Shown in pieces: positions 18,033 through 27,315 of a DNA stretch of 64,000 bases (position 1 is the stretch's first letter; each line of letters begins with the position of its first letter). Origin of the DNA: Parvibaculum sp. (GTDB lineage Bacteria > Pseudomonadota > Alphaproteobacteria > Parvibaculales > Parvibaculaceae); assembly GCA_030649335.1 (NCBI GenBank), contig JAUSLL010000042.1:1-64000 (forward strand). Reading direction: 5' to 3'. The position numbers were made by a program, and so were the translations under genes. A model generated the notes under the pieces. That model was not told the DNA's origin, searched no databases, and saw only the letters and a list, made by a program, of their open reading frames with translations.

Positions 18033-18635
18033 ATGGAAACAACCCACGTCAGCGACATAGCCTTCAGCAAAAGCGTCAAAGCGGCTCAGGAAGCGCGCGG
18101 TAGCCGCGGCTTTTATGAAAACCGCGACTGGCAGGCGGAAATCACACCCGACATCGCCGGTTTCATCGCCGAACGCACGTCATTCTATCTCGCCACCGCC
18201 AGCGCCGACGGCCAGCCCTATATCCAGCATCGCGGTGGGCCGAAAGGGTTCCTGCGCCTGCTCGATCCGCGCACCCTCGCCTTCACGGATTATGTCGGCA
18301 ACCGGCAATACATCACGACCGGCAATCTCGACGAAAACCCGCGCGCCTTTATTTTTCTGATGGATTACGCAACGCGCGCCCGCGTCAAAATCTGGGGCCG
18401 CGCCCGCGTCAGCGATGATCCGGCGCTGATCGCCCAACTCATGCCGGAGGGCTACCGCGCCAAAGCCCAACAGGTGATCATCTTCGACGTCGCCGCCTTC
18501 GACACCAATTGCCAGCAACATATCCCGATGATGTTTGAAGCAAACGACGTCGCCGCCGCACTCGACCATCTGAAAGCCCGCATTGCAGAGCTTGAAACAG
18601 AAAACGCGGCCCTCAAAGCCGCGTCGTCGATATAG
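18033..18635 (+). CDS. Pyridoxamine 5'-phosphate oxidase-like flavoprotein
   Basis: 200 aa. The split-barrel FMN-binding domain spans about residues 40-150: FIAERTSFYLATASADGQPYIQHRGGPKGFLRLL followed by the NRQYITTGNLDENPRAFIFLMDY block. The C-terminus (ALDHLKARIAELETENAALKA) is a short coiled coil, probably for dimerisation. It belongs to a PNPOx-like subgroup (COG3576 type) that does not make pyridoxal phosphate. Transcribed away from the decayed LysR gene, so its former regulator has probably been lost. GAGGAG ribosome binding site. Confidence 0.85.
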   Translation: METTHVSDIAFSKSVKAAQEARGSRGFYENRDWQAEITPDIAGFIAERTSFYLATASADGQPYIQHRGGPKGFLRLLDPRTLAFTDYVGNRQYITTGNLDENPRAFIFLMDYATRARVKIWGRARVSDDPALIAQLMPEGYRAKAQQVIIFDVAAFDTNCQQHIPMMFEANDVAAALDHLKARIAELETENAALKAASSI

Positions 18636-18648
18636 AAACTGAGGAAGA

Positions 18649-18680
18649 CGCGCGCCGCACCAAAACATGAGCGGCGCGCG
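18649..18680. terminator. GC-rich hairpin between convergent genes
   Basis: CGCGCGCCGC (18649-18658) pairs with GCGGCGCGCG (18671-18680). It lies between the converging PNPOx-like and serine hydrolase genes; the following ATCTTAAAT is only weakly T-rich, so termination is probable rather than certain. Confidence 0.5.
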
Positions 18681-18688
18681 ATCTTAAA

Positions 18689-19912
18689 TCACATCGCCCA
18701 GACGCCTGACGCATTGGAGCGATAGCCAAGCGATGTATAGGTCGCATCGATCAGCGACTGGCAACGCTCGTTGACGAGAATGCCGTTGCCCATGCGGTTC
18801 ATATTATAGCCAAAGCTCATCTTGGCTTCGGGGTCCGCAAAGCCGATGGAACCGCCCATGCCGACATGGCCGAAGGCGCTGTCCGACATGATACAGCTCA
18901 TGTTGTTGGTATTCGGGATCTTGCGATTGTCCATCGATTTCATGAAGCCGAGCGCAAAGCGCGAGGGGATCATCAATGTCGCGTCTTCATGTGTCGCCAT
19001 CGAAACGCGACCCATGCGGACGAGCGTATCGGCGGACACAAGCTTGCCATTGGCAAGCGGCGCATAGAGCCCTGCGAGATTGCGTCCGTTGGATATGCCA
19101 TTGGCCGAACCGATTTCAGCGGCATGGGCTTCGCGCGAATTGAAATTCGCAGCCCCGCCATTCATCAAAAAGAGATGCGCAGGAGACGAAGGATCGGTCA
19201 TGACTTTTTGTGTGAACTTGGACGCGAGCGTCGCCGCATCCGGTTCGGCATAGATCATCGGCGCAACACGCCCCTCAAGGGCCTCGGGCAGACCGATATA
19301 GAAATCGAGCCCCAAAGGTTTTGCGATTTCATCGGCAAAAAATTTTCCGAGCCGCGTGCCGGACGCGCGATGCACAAGCTCGCCCACGGTCCACGCGAAT
19401 GTGACACCGTGATAGCCGTTGCGCGTGCCCGGCTGCCAGAAGGGTTCTTCCTCTTCCAGCAATTTCACCATGTAGTCATAGTCATAATACGCACCATCCT
19501 TGAGTTTGGTGCGCAGATGCGGCAAGCCGACCGAATGATCGAGCATCATGGAGACGGTCGCCTCCTCCTTGCCGTTCTTGGCGAACTCCGGCCAATATTT
19601 GGCGACCGGCGCATCAAGATCGAGCAACCCGCGATCAGCCAGCAGATGCGCGCAAATGGCGGTCGCGCCCTTAGTACAGGAAAAAACAATCGACATTGTG
19701 TCACGCGTCCACGCTTCGCCGCCGCGTTCCTTCTTGCCACCCCAAATATCGACAAGCGTCTTGCCCTCAAGCGTTAGCGCCGCATTGGCCCCCACCTCGT
19801 CGCGGCTTTCGCAATTTTCAACAAAGGCATCAACAACAGACTTAAATTTGCTGTCGTACTGACCTTCGATCAGACCCGCCTTGGTTTCCTTGGAAAAACT
19901 CTGCAACGCCAT
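18689..19912 (-). CDS. Serine hydrolase of the class C beta-lactamase / esterase EstB family
   Basis: 407 aa, no signal peptide seen. Nucleophile motif S-x-x-K is SCTK near residue 80 (SIVFSCTKGATAI). The Tyr motif lies in GYHGVTFAWTVGELV, and the C-terminal GHVGMGGSIGFAD corresponds to the KTG/HxG box. This pattern fits cytoplasmic EstB-type carboxylesterases more than true beta-lactamases. The substrate is unknown. Good family length and no defect, in contrast to the related protein at 33561-35033. Confidence 0.9.
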   Translation of the reverse strand: MALQSFSKETKAGLIEGQYDSKFKSVVDAFVENCESRDEVGANAALTLEGKTLVDIWGGKKERGGEAWTRDTMSIVFSCTKGATAICAHLLADRGLLDLDAPVAKYWPEFAKNGKEEATVSMMLDHSVGLPHLRTKLKDGAYYDYDYMVKLLEEEEPFWQPGTRNGYHGVTFAWTVGELVHRASGTRLGKFFADEIAKPLGLDFYIGLPEALEGRVAPMIYAEPDAATLASKFTQKVMTDPSSPAHLFLMNGGAANFNSREAHAAEIGSANGISNGRNLAGLYAPLANGKLVSADTLVRMGRVSMATHEDATLMIPSRFALGFMKSMDNRKIPNTNNMSCIMSDSAFGHVGMGGSIGFADPEAKMSFGYNMNRMGNGILVNERCQSLIDATYTSLGYRSNASGVWAM

Positions 19913-19949
19913 ATTTCTCTCCTGATGTCTTTTTATAATGATGGATTTT

Positions 19950-20678
19950 TTATTGCGGTGACGACGCGGTGCGCGGGCCGAACCCGTCGCGCACCAGCGT
20001 TTTTTTGATCTCCGCCGCCATAAGTGCGCGGCCTTTCTCGTTCAACGAAAGTCCGTCCCAACGGAACAATTCGTCGCGCACATTGCCCGCACCATCAAGG
20101 AACCCATCCGCCGTTTCGATATAATGGACGCGCGGGTCACTCTCCGCATAGGCTTTGACGAGCGCATTGGCGCGCTTGGCCCCGAGCCAGCGGGAAGACC
20201 GCATGGGTTCCGGATGGATCGAGACAAAATAGATCGGCGCTGCAATCCGTGCCTCACGCACCGTCGCAACAAAAGTTTTTAAATCATCCAGCACATCTTC
20301 CGGACGACGCCCGCGCACATCCGACAGATCGCTTTCGCCTGCGATAAGCACGATGGCACGCGGACGATAAGGTACGACAATGCGTGGCACATAGAAGGTG
20401 ATATGTGAAATTTGTGCGCCGCCGAAGCCACGCGCGATGGTGGTGACAGGTGCCATATCCGTGCCCAGTGTCGTCCACTGGCGCACATCATCGTCACCCA
20501 CAAACAACACAGCGCCGCGCGGCGGCGGATTCGACACATCGCGGCGCTCAAAGCCCGAAATATCACCCGCCCAATAGGCTGGATCGCCCGACGCCAGCAA
20601 GACATAGAGGAGGAAGCCGAATAGCGCGAGAGCGGCAAGAAAAATCATCCCGCCGATCATCAACAAACTTCGCCGCAT
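19950..20678 (-). CDS. SGNH-fold protein lacking the catalytic residues
   Basis: 242 aa with an N-terminal membrane anchor (about residues 5-30). The SGNH blocks are recognisable by position but altered. Block I reads LFVGDDDVRQW, where relatives have a serine after GD or GS. Block II, GFGGAQISH, is kept. Block III reads IAGESDLSD instead of G-x-N-D. Block V reads WDGLSLNEKG, where the catalytic His is Ser. So Ser, Asn and His of the SGNH set are all replaced while the fold segments remain, which suggests a non-enzymatic role. Downstream of the serine hydrolase on the opposite side, with no obvious operon partner. Confidence 0.8.
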   Translation of the reverse strand: MRRSLLMIGGMIFLAALALFGFLLYVLLASGDPAYWAGDISGFERRDVSNPPPRGAVLFVGDDDVRQWTTLGTDMAPVTTIARGFGGAQISHITFYVPRIVVPYRPRAIVLIAGESDLSDVRGRRPEDVLDDLKTFVATVREARIAAPIYFVSIHPEPMRSSRWLGAKRANALVKAYAESDPRVHYIETADGFLDGAGNVRDELFRWDGLSLNEKGRALMAAEIKKTLVRDGFGPRTASSPQ

Positions 20679-20733
20679 CGGCTTCCGTCCCTTATATGCT
20701 TACAATCAATTCGCCTACAGACGAATTTTGGTA

Positions 20734-21741
20734 TTATCCGCGTTCAGGCACCAGCACGATTTTGCCTTTGACCTTACGCGCGGCCATATCCTCAAGCGCG
20801 GAGGCCACTTCGGAGAACTTATACTCACGCGAAACATGCGGTTTCAACTTGCCAACCTTGAACCAGGCCATCAGCTCTTTCAGGTTTTCCTGATGACGCG
20901 CGGGTTCGCGGCCCGTGAACGCACCCCAGAAAACGCCGACGATCTGGCAACCTTTGAGGAGCGCGAGGTTAAGCGGAATTTTCGGGATGGGACCGGCGGC
21001 AAAACCAACGACAAGATAGCGCCCTTCCCAGTTTGTGGCGCGTAGCGCCGGTTCGGCATAATCGCCGCCGACCGGGTCATAAACAACGTCGGCACCCTGT
21101 CCGCCCGTCAGTTCTTTGATCTTGTCGGTAAGCGCCTTCTGCTGGTCGCGGTCGAGCGCCCCTGTCGGATAGACAAAGCCATCGTCCGCGCCGTGATCCT
21201 TGGCAACTTTAAGTTTTTCTTCTGTCGAGACCGCCGCAATGACGCGTGCGCCCATGGCTTTGCCAAGCTCCACAGCGGCAAGACCAACACCGCCGGCGGC
21301 GCCGAGCACGAGCAATGATTCACCGGGCTTAATCGCCGCGCGATCTTTGAGCGCGTGATGCGAAGTGCCATAGGTCATGAGAAAAGCAGACGCCGTGACA
21401 TAATCCATCTCGGCGGGGATGGGCGTGACGCGGGCTTCATCAAGCGCAATCTCTTCAGCAAAGCCACCCCAGCCGCAAGAGCCGATGACACGATCGCCGA
21501 CTTTGACCTTGGTAACGCCTTCACCGAGCTTCGTTACGATGCCCGACACTTCGCCACCAGGCGAGAAAGGCAGCGGCGGCTTGAACTGGTACTTGTTTTC
21601 GATGATCAGCACGTCGGGAAAATTGATCGCCGCCGAATGCACTTCGAGCAGCACCTGACCCTTCTGGGGCTCGGGCGACGGGACATCCTCGATCACAAGG
21701 CTCGACGGGGGTCCGTATTCTTTGCACAAAACGGCTTTCAT
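20734..21741 (-). CDS. NADPH:quinone oxidoreductase family protein (zinc-independent MDR)
   Basis: 335 aa. A GroES-like N-terminal domain (residues 1-120, with the PFSPGGEVSGIVTKLGEGV block) and a Rossmann domain with GAAGGVGLAAVELGKAMGA near residue 145. The zinc ligands of alcohol dehydrogenases are absent, as in QOR/crotonyl-CoA-reductase-like MDR proteins. C-terminal GKIVLVP is typical. Probably reduces quinones or enones with NADPH. Monocistronic. Confidence 0.92.
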   Translation of the reverse strand: MKAVLCKEYGPPSSLVIEDVPSPEPQKGQVLLEVHSAAINFPDVLIIENKYQFKPPLPFSPGGEVSGIVTKLGEGVTKVKVGDRVIGSCGWGGFAEEIALDEARVTPIPAEMDYVTASAFLMTYGTSHHALKDRAAIKPGESLLVLGAAGGVGLAAVELGKAMGARVIAAVSTEEKLKVAKDHGADDGFVYPTGALDRDQQKALTDKIKELTGGQGADVVYDPVGGDYAEPALRATNWEGRYLVVGFAAGPIPKIPLNLALLKGCQIVGVFWGAFTGREPARHQENLKELMAWFKVGKLKPHVSREYKFSEVASALEDMAARKVKGKIVLVPERG

Positions 21742-21955
21742 GGTGCTTCCTCTGTTTTTTGGATGAATTTCTTATGGCCAATGGGTTCTGGGTCCAGATT
21801 TACCACAAGCTTTGCCCGCCTCGCCATATAAGCTCGCAATACGACTCATAACTCTCTAAACCGCAGGAACAGGGCATTTTATCAGGGGACTCTGGAATTC
21901 CCGGTCCGGTACCGCTATGTTGACCCCCCCAAACGCAAACAAACGAGTTTTATTG

Positions 21956-22516
21956 ATGCTGAAATGCACGCGCTTATTTGCGGCCCCTTTGCTGGTGATG
22001 ACTTTTGCCGTGGCGGGCGCCTTGGGCCTTGCGGCGACCCCGGTACAGGCCGCCGACGCCCCCAAGCTTCTCGGAAAATTTGATGACTGGGCCGCCTATG
22101 CCTATGGCTCGGGCAAAGACCGCATCTGCTATGTCCTGTCCGAACCGAAAAAGCAGGAGCCCAAAGGGGCGACACGCGGCGATGTCTATTTCATGGTGAC
22201 GCACCGTCCCGGCCGCAACATCAGCAATGAAGTCAGCATGCGCGTTGGCTATCCCTTCGCCGATACATCCAAGCCCTTCGCCACAATCGACCAGGACCGC
22301 TACCAGATGTTCTCTGGTGTCTCGGAAGGTGGCGAGCACCAGAACTGGGCTTGGCTCGACAATGCCAAAGACGAAGGCAAAATGGTCAAGGCGCTCCGTG
22401 CGGGCTCCAGCATGATCATCAAAGGCACCTCGTCGCGCAAGACGCTGACCACCGACACTTATTCGCTCAAAGGCTCGTCCGCCGCCCTTAACAAGATCGA
22501 CTCAGCCTGTAAGTAA
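21956..22516 (+). CDS. Invasion-associated locus B (IalB) family secreted protein
   Basis: 186 aa from ATG 21956, which opens a clear signal peptide (LFAAPLLVMTFAVAGALGLAATPVQA, about residues 7-32); the earlier ATG at 21917 adds residues that would bury it. The mature part begins FDDWAAYAYGSGKDRICYVLSEPKKQEP, the IalB core with its conserved cysteine, and ends with a second Cys (KIDSACK). IalB-like proteins are widespread in Alphaproteobacteria, periplasmic or outer-membrane associated, with general function unknown outside Bartonella invasion. Confidence 0.88.
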   Translation: MLKCTRLFAAPLLVMTFAVAGALGLAATPVQAADAPKLLGKFDDWAAYAYGSGKDRICYVLSEPKKQEPKGATRGDVYFMVTHRPGRNISNEVSMRVGYPFADTSKPFATIDQDRYQMFSGVSEGGEHQNWAWLDNAKDEGKMVKALRAGSSMIIKGTSSRKTLTTDTYSLKGSSAALNKIDSACK

Positions 22517-22663
22517 GAGGGAAACCTCAGGGATTCGGGTGGTTTTTTCGCCGCATTGGCCCCCACCCCGCCTTCCATGCTATGAGACCGGCAAAGAAAG
22601 ACCCCGCTCGCTCTTCAGGCGGGCGGGCCTTTTGCTTGTCCCGACGGATGGTCTGATCTCTTC

Positions 22664-23863
22664 ATGGCGCAAAGCCTCGACATTGCTCACAAGCCTTCAA
22701 GCACCGCGCCCGACGCGGGCGCAGCGCCTGCGCGCGTCAATCTGCTGGGCCTGAGCCGCGCGCAACTCGCCGACGCCCTTGCCGATATGGGCGTCGCCCC
22801 GCGCGAAATCAAAATGCGCGTGACCCAACTCTGGAACGGCATCTACACACGCGGCCTCACCGACTTTGCCGAGATGACAACGCTCTCGAAAGACGCCCGC
22901 GCGAAATTCGGCCAGAGCTTCACATTGGCGCGCCCTGAAATTGTCACCGAGCAAAAGTCTGTCGACGGCACGCGCAAATGGCTGCTACGGCTTGCCTCCG
23001 ACAAACCCGGCGTGCCCGGTCCCGAAGTTGAAGCCGTCTATATTCCTGAAGAAGGCCGCGGCACGCTTTGCATCTCGTCTCAGGTCGGCTGCACCCTCAC
23101 CTGCTCCTTCTGCCACACCGGCACGCAAAAACTTGTTCGCAATCTGACGCCGGGCGAAATCGTGGGTCAGCTTTTAGTGGCGCGCGATGCACTCGGTGAA
23201 TGGCCGAACTCAGGCCGTAATTCAGACGACCGCCTCGTCACCAATATCGTGATGATGGGCATGGGCGAGCCGCTTTATAATTTCGACAATGTGCGCGACG
23301 CGCTCGACATCGTGTCCGACGGCGAAGGCCTGTCCCTGTCGAAACGCCGCATCACGCTTTCCACCTCGGGCGTCGTGCCGGAAATCATCCGCGCCGGCGA
23401 CGAAATCGGTTCAATGCTGGCGATTTCGCTTCACGGCGTCACCGACGCAACGCGCGACAAGCTCGTACCGCTCAACAAAAAATATCCGATCGCCGAATTG
23501 CTGGAAGCCTGCCGCAATTATCCCGGCCTGTCGAACGCACGCCGCATCACGTTTGAATATGTGATGCTGAAGGGCGTCAACGATAGTCTGGAAGACGCGA
23601 AATCTCTCGTGCGTCTCCTCAAAGGCATTCCGGCCAAGATCAATCTCATCCCGTTCAACCCCTGGCCGGGATCACCGTATGAGTGTTCCGACTGGGCGAC
23701 GATTGAAAAATTCGCCGACGTCGTAAACCGCGCGGGCTACGCCAGCCCCGTGCGCACACCGCGCGGCCGCGATATCATGGCAGCCTGCGGTCAGCTGAAA
23801 AGCGAAACCGTGAAAGCACGCGCCAGCGACCGCTTTAAACAAGTACCCGCCGAAACGAACTAG
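22664..23863 (+). CDS. rlmN: Dual-specificity 23S rRNA/tRNA adenine-C2 methyltransferase RlmN
   Basis: 399 aa radical-SAM enzyme that methylates C2 of A2503 in 23S rRNA and A37 in some tRNAs. The cluster motif CTLTCSFC (C-x3-C-x2-C) is near residue 146, followed by [14 protein letters not shown] and [21 protein letters not shown]. The methyl-carrying cysteine near the end is in [12 protein letters not shown]. The N-terminal substrate-binding domain is complete. Nothing odd. Confidence 0.96.
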   Translation: MAQSLDIAHKPSSTAPDAGAAPARVNLLGLSRAQLADALADMGVAPREIKMRVTQLWNGIYTRGLTDFAEMTTLSKDARAKFGQSFTLARPEIVTEQKSVDGTRKWLLRLASDKPGVPGPEVEAVYIPEEGRGTLCISSQVGCTLTCSFCHTGTQKLVRNLTPGEIVGQLLVARDALGEWPNSGRNSDDRLVTNIVMMGMGEPLYNFDNVRDALDIVSDGEGLSLSKRRITLSTSGVVPEIIRAGDEIGSMLAISLHGVTDATRDKLVPLNKKYPIAELLEACRNYPGLSNARRITFEYVMLKGVNDSLEDAKSLVRLLKGIPAKINLIPFNPWPGSPYECSDWATIEKFADVVNRAGYASPVRTPRGRDIMAACGQLKSETVKARASDRFKQVPAETN

Positions 23864-23893
23864 CACGGCACGCGGGAACGGAAGGACAATCGT

Positions 23894-25132
23894 TTGACGA
23901 ACCCGCAGCCCTCCCTTCGTCGCAGCATCGGCCTTGTTCCCCTCATCATTTACGGCGTCGGCGTCACGGTAGGTGCTGGCATCTATGTGCTGGTCGGCGT
24001 GACTGCCGGACTGTCGGGACCTCTCGCGCCCCTGTCCTTCCTCCTCGCCGCGCTCATCGCAGCGCCGTCCGCTTTTACTTTCGCCGAACTGTCAGCACGC
24101 ATGCCGCGCAGCGCTGGTGAAGCGCTCTATGTACTCGAAGCCTTTGGAAATTTGCGTCTCTCCCAAATTGTCGGGCTCACCGTTGTCTTTGTCGGCGTCG
24201 TATCATCGGCAACCGTGACCAATGGCGCGGCAGGATATATCAGTGAAATTCTGAGCCTGCCGGACTGGCTCACCAAACTTCTCTTCATCGGCACTTTGGG
24301 TGCCATTGCCATGTGGGGTGTGGTTCAATCCGTCGTCGTGACTGTCATCCTCACGATTATCGAACTGGGCGGGTTGTTGCTCATCTTCGGCTTTGGGATC
24401 TGGAGCATCGGCAGTCCCGATATACTGCATTGGCCCGCATGGTCGCTACCGCTGACCGGCTTGGGCACAAGTGCTGTCGTAGGCGGCGTACTGACCGGCA
24501 CGCTCATCGCCTTCTTCGCTTTTATTGGTTTTGAAGACCTTGTGAATATGGCCGAGGAAGTGCGCGACCCTGAACGTGTCATGCCGCGCGCCATCACATG
24601 GACGCTGATCCTGACCACATTCCTCTATCTCACCATCGTCACGATTGCGATCAATGTTGTGCCGCCCGCCGAACTCGCTGCAAGCGACGCACCTCTGGCG
24701 CTTGTTTTCGAGCGCGCTTCCGGCCACAGCGCCGCCGGTTTTGCCGCCATCGCCGTGCTCGCCACCGTCAACACAGTCTTGGTGCAGATCATCATGGCCT
24801 CGCGTGTGCTCTACGGCATGGTCGGTTCAGGCGCTATGCCCGCCATTTTCGGACGCATCAATGCCCGCACACAGACGCCCGTCATCGCAACAGGCATTGT
24901 CATTGCCATTGTCTTGCTGCTTGCGATCGTCTTTCCCTTGGCTGGTCTTGCCCGCACGACAACTTTTATCGCGCTGAGCATTTTCACCATCGTCAATCTG
25001 GCCCTCTGGCGGATCAAGCTGCGGGACAATTCCAAACCGAGCCACTTCACCGTGCCGATCTGGGTGCCAATCACAGGTACGCTGCTAAGCAGCGCCATTC
25101 TCGTCTTCGAGATTGTGCAACTCGTGAGCTGA
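23894..25132 (+). CDS. APC superfamily amino acid/polyamine permease
   Basis: 412 aa integral membrane protein with about eleven or twelve spans. The first helix carries the APC signature (VGAGIYVLVGVTAG), and the FAFIGFEDLVNMAEEVRDPERVMPRAI block is typical of helix 6 and the following loop. The start is TTG at 23894, supported by GGAAGGA 7 bases upstream. The substrate cannot be deduced. It precedes the small ABM-domain gene by 22 bases and may share its transcript. Confidence 0.9.
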   Translation: MTNPQPSLRRSIGLVPLIIYGVGVTVGAGIYVLVGVTAGLSGPLAPLSFLLAALIAAPSAFTFAELSARMPRSAGEALYVLEAFGNLRLSQIVGLTVVFVGVVSSATVTNGAAGYISEILSLPDWLTKLLFIGTLGAIAMWGVVQSVVVTVILTIIELGGLLLIFGFGIWSIGSPDILHWPAWSLPLTGLGTSAVVGGVLTGTLIAFFAFIGFEDLVNMAEEVRDPERVMPRAITWTLILTTFLYLTIVTIAINVVPPAELAASDAPLALVFERASGHSAAGFAAIAVLATVNTVLVQIIMASRVLYGMVGSGAMPAIFGRINARTQTPVIATGIVIAIVLLLAIVFPLAGLARTTTFIALSIFTIVNLALWRIKLRDNSKPSHFTVPIWVPITGTLLSSAILVFEIVQLVS

Positions 25133-25154
25133 CAAAGTTCTTTGGAGGTCGGAT

Positions 25155-25481
25155 ATGTTTGCTGTCATCTATCGCTGGCGTGTCGAAGCAAAACACGAGG
25201 CCGAGTTTCAACGCCGCTGGCACGAGATCACCAACGAAATTGTCAAACATCACGGCGGTGGCGGCTCGCGCCTTCATCGCGCAGACAACGGCGACTGGGT
25301 CGCCTATGCCCGCTGGCATTCAAAGGACGCGCGCAACAAAGCCTTCGCCGCCCGCCAGCGCAAGACGACACAAAACACGCCCCAGGGCGAAGGCAAGGCA
25401 AAACTCGTCGAGGAAGTCTGGCTCAAGATCACGGACGATCTCTTGATACCGGAAAAAGAACTGCCCCCGTCATTCCACTAA
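25155..25481 (+). CDS. ABM (antibiotic biosynthesis monooxygenase) domain protein
   Basis: 108 aa. A dimeric alpha/beta ferredoxin-like fold is suggested by FAVIYRWRVEAKHEAEFQRRWHEIT at the N-terminus and WVAYARWHSKDARNKAF in the middle. Family members range from haem-degrading to quinol oxygenases; no haem ligand or other diagnostic residue can be named here. TTTGGAGG ribosome binding site before ATG 25155. Converges with the GST gene after only 5 bases. Confidence 0.8.
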   Translation: MFAVIYRWRVEAKHEAEFQRRWHEITNEIVKHHGGGGSRLHRADNGDWVAYARWHSKDARNKAFAARQRKTTQNTPQGEGKAKLVEEVWLKITDDLLIPEKELPPSFH

Positions 25482-25486
25482 CCAGC

Positions 25487-26122
25487 TCACGCCGCCTGAA
25501 CCGCAAACTGATCCGTCGCTGCAAAGCTCGGCCGCGCCCGCATCCGCGTCAGCCACTGCTCCGCCAGCTTGTGATCCTTGAGCACCGCCCGACCTTCTTC
25601 AGTGAAGCTCGCCAGATGCAAATGCGGAAAAAGAAAACAATCAGCGATTGTGAGCCGATTGCCGCCCAGAAAATCATGCAGCCGCAGCGCCCGCGTGATG
25701 ACCGCAAGCTGGTCACGCATCTGCTGCGCTGACGTCGCGATCAATTCCTCATCCGGGACACCATCTTGCATCGGCACCAGCAGGCGTTGCTTGGCAAGCC
25801 CGTTGGTCATAGTCGGGAAAAAATACGCGTTCACCAGACTGATCCAACGCAACACATCGGCCTGCCCCAGAGGATCATCGGGCTGCAGCGCCGGTCCGTC
25901 GAAGGCACCGTCGATGTAATGGGCTACAGCAGACGTCTCGTAGACAAAGACGGCGCCATGCTGCAGCACCGGTGACTTGGCAAAGGGATGAAGGCGGCGG
26001 TGCAGCTCGCTGCCGGTCTCGATCTCTTTCAAAGACCAATCCACGCCTTTTTCCGCCGCCACCATCGTCGCCGTCCAGAGATAAACGCTTGGATTCTGCG
26101 AGTAAAAAATAATATTCGCCAT
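25487..26122 (-). CDS. Glutathione S-transferase family protein
   Basis: 211 aa from ATG 26122, with GAGGGAG upstream; the frame opens earlier with no family match. The N-terminal thioredoxin-like domain (IIFYSQNPSVYLWTATMVAAEKG, the cis-Pro region KSPVLQHG, ETSAVAHYID) is followed by the helical domain with LTIADCFLFPHL. SQNPSV carries Ser but no Cys at the usual catalytic turn, so a Ser- or Tyr-class conjugating enzyme is likely. Monocistronic. Confidence 0.9.
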   Translation of the reverse strand: MANIIFYSQNPSVYLWTATMVAAEKGVDWSLKEIETGSELHRRLHPFAKSPVLQHGAVFVYETSAVAHYIDGAFDGPALQPDDPLGQADVLRWISLVNAYFFPTMTNGLAKQRLLVPMQDGVPDEELIATSAQQMRDQLAVITRALRLHDFLGGNRLTIADCFLFPHLHLASFTEEGRAVLKDHKLAEQWLTRMRARPSFAATDQFAVQAA

Positions 26123-26324
26123 TGAACGCTCCCTCGCTCTCAACCCGACCCGCATGAGATTGGGGCTCCATGCCTCTGCCACAAGTGCAAAATCTCCGCA
26201 TACCTCTCACTACTGACAATTGGTTCCCGACGATTTCGGCAATTGGCGGCTTTCATCGGAAGCCAAAGCCCACATCTTTCCCCGACGGAAGCAAACCCTT
26301 CCGTGCATCGAACGGGGAATGACC

Positions 26325-27284
26325 ATGACAACTTTTCTTTGGATAGAACTCGCAGCAGCAGGCATCATGCTTGCGCTCATCTGGCTGGCCTTCCAGCACC
26401 GTGAACGCGCCGAAGTCGACAGCCTGCGCGACAAAGCCCCCGGTCGGTTTGTCCGTCTCAGCGATGGTGTCACCCATGTTCTGGACCTCGGGCCACGCGA
26501 CGGCGAGGTGGTCCTGCTCGTTCCCGGTGCCACACTGGGCCTTTGGGTCTGGCACGATTTGCCGCTGACGCTCTCCAATGCGGGTTACCGCGTTATCGCC
26601 TTCGATCTCTATGGCCGCGGCCTGTCTGATCGTCCGTACACAACCTATAATGCCGATCTCTTTGACCGGCAGATCGTTGACCTCCTGCAAGAACTTCGGG
26701 TGCCACAGCCCGTCTCGCTGGTCGGCCTCGCCTTTGGTTGCCCCATCTCGGCCAATTTTGTGCTGCGCCATCCCGATGCCGTCAAACGCGTGTGCTTCTT
26801 CGGCCCCGATGGTTTCGGTGTGGTGATGACCGGCATGGCCAAACTCGTGCAACGCCGCCTCATCGGCGATTTTCTCTTTCGCCTCATCGGCAACAAGGCA
26901 CTCATCGCCAGACTGCCCGGATACTCCACCAACAAAAAAGTGCTGACATGGCTGGAGGCAAACTACACACCGGACCTCGATCTCAAAGGTTTCAAGCGCG
27001 CGCTTCTCTCCTCAATCCGCAATATGCCCATACACGACGCCCGCGATCTCTATGCCCGTGTCGATCAAACAGGCAAGCCCTTCATGTTCATCTGGGGTCG
27101 CGAAGATCACGTAACGCCCATCCCGCCGCGCTTCGATCCGGCGGCGATTTTTCCGCGGGCCAACATGCATCTCCTGCCCCGCGTCGGTCATCTGCCGCAT
27201 GTCGATGCGCCGGAGGCCACCAACGAGCGTCTTCTGGCCTTTCTGCGTGACGACAAAGCCCCCGTCGCCTTCGCCGCCAAATAA
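26325..27284 (+). CDS. Membrane-anchored alpha/beta hydrolase-fold protein with nucleophile replaced by Ala
   Basis: 319 aa from ATG 26325 (GGGG seven bases before; the ATG at 26319 is too close to it). N-terminal membrane anchor near residues 5-23, then an alpha/beta hydrolase core: LVPGATLGLWVW (oxyanion region), then the nucleophile elbow VGLAFGCP, where G-x-S-x-G has Ala in place of Ser. The acid in WGREDHVTPI and the His in RVGHLPHVDAPE remain. Classical esterase activity is therefore not expected unless another residue substitutes. The M20 hydrolase gene follows after 31 bases. Confidence 0.85.
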   Translation: MTTFLWIELAAAGIMLALIWLAFQHRERAEVDSLRDKAPGRFVRLSDGVTHVLDLGPRDGEVVLLVPGATLGLWVWHDLPLTLSNAGYRVIAFDLYGRGLSDRPYTTYNADLFDRQIVDLLQELRVPQPVSLVGLAFGCPISANFVLRHPDAVKRVCFFGPDGFGVVMTGMAKLVQRRLIGDFLFRLIGNKALIARLPGYSTNKKVLTWLEANYTPDLDLKGFKRALLSSIRNMPIHDARDLYARVDQTGKPFMFIWGREDHVTPIPPRFDPAAIFPRANMHLLPRVGHLPHVDAPEATNERLLAFLRDDKAPVAFAAK

Positions 27285-27315
27285 CAGACCTTCACCCGAA
27301 CAACGGACCAGACCC

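Noticed and set aside
22516-22550. AAACC...GGTTTTTT after the IalB-like gene as a terminator
   Set aside because: The stem is five base pairs with a large unpaired loop; too weak to list.
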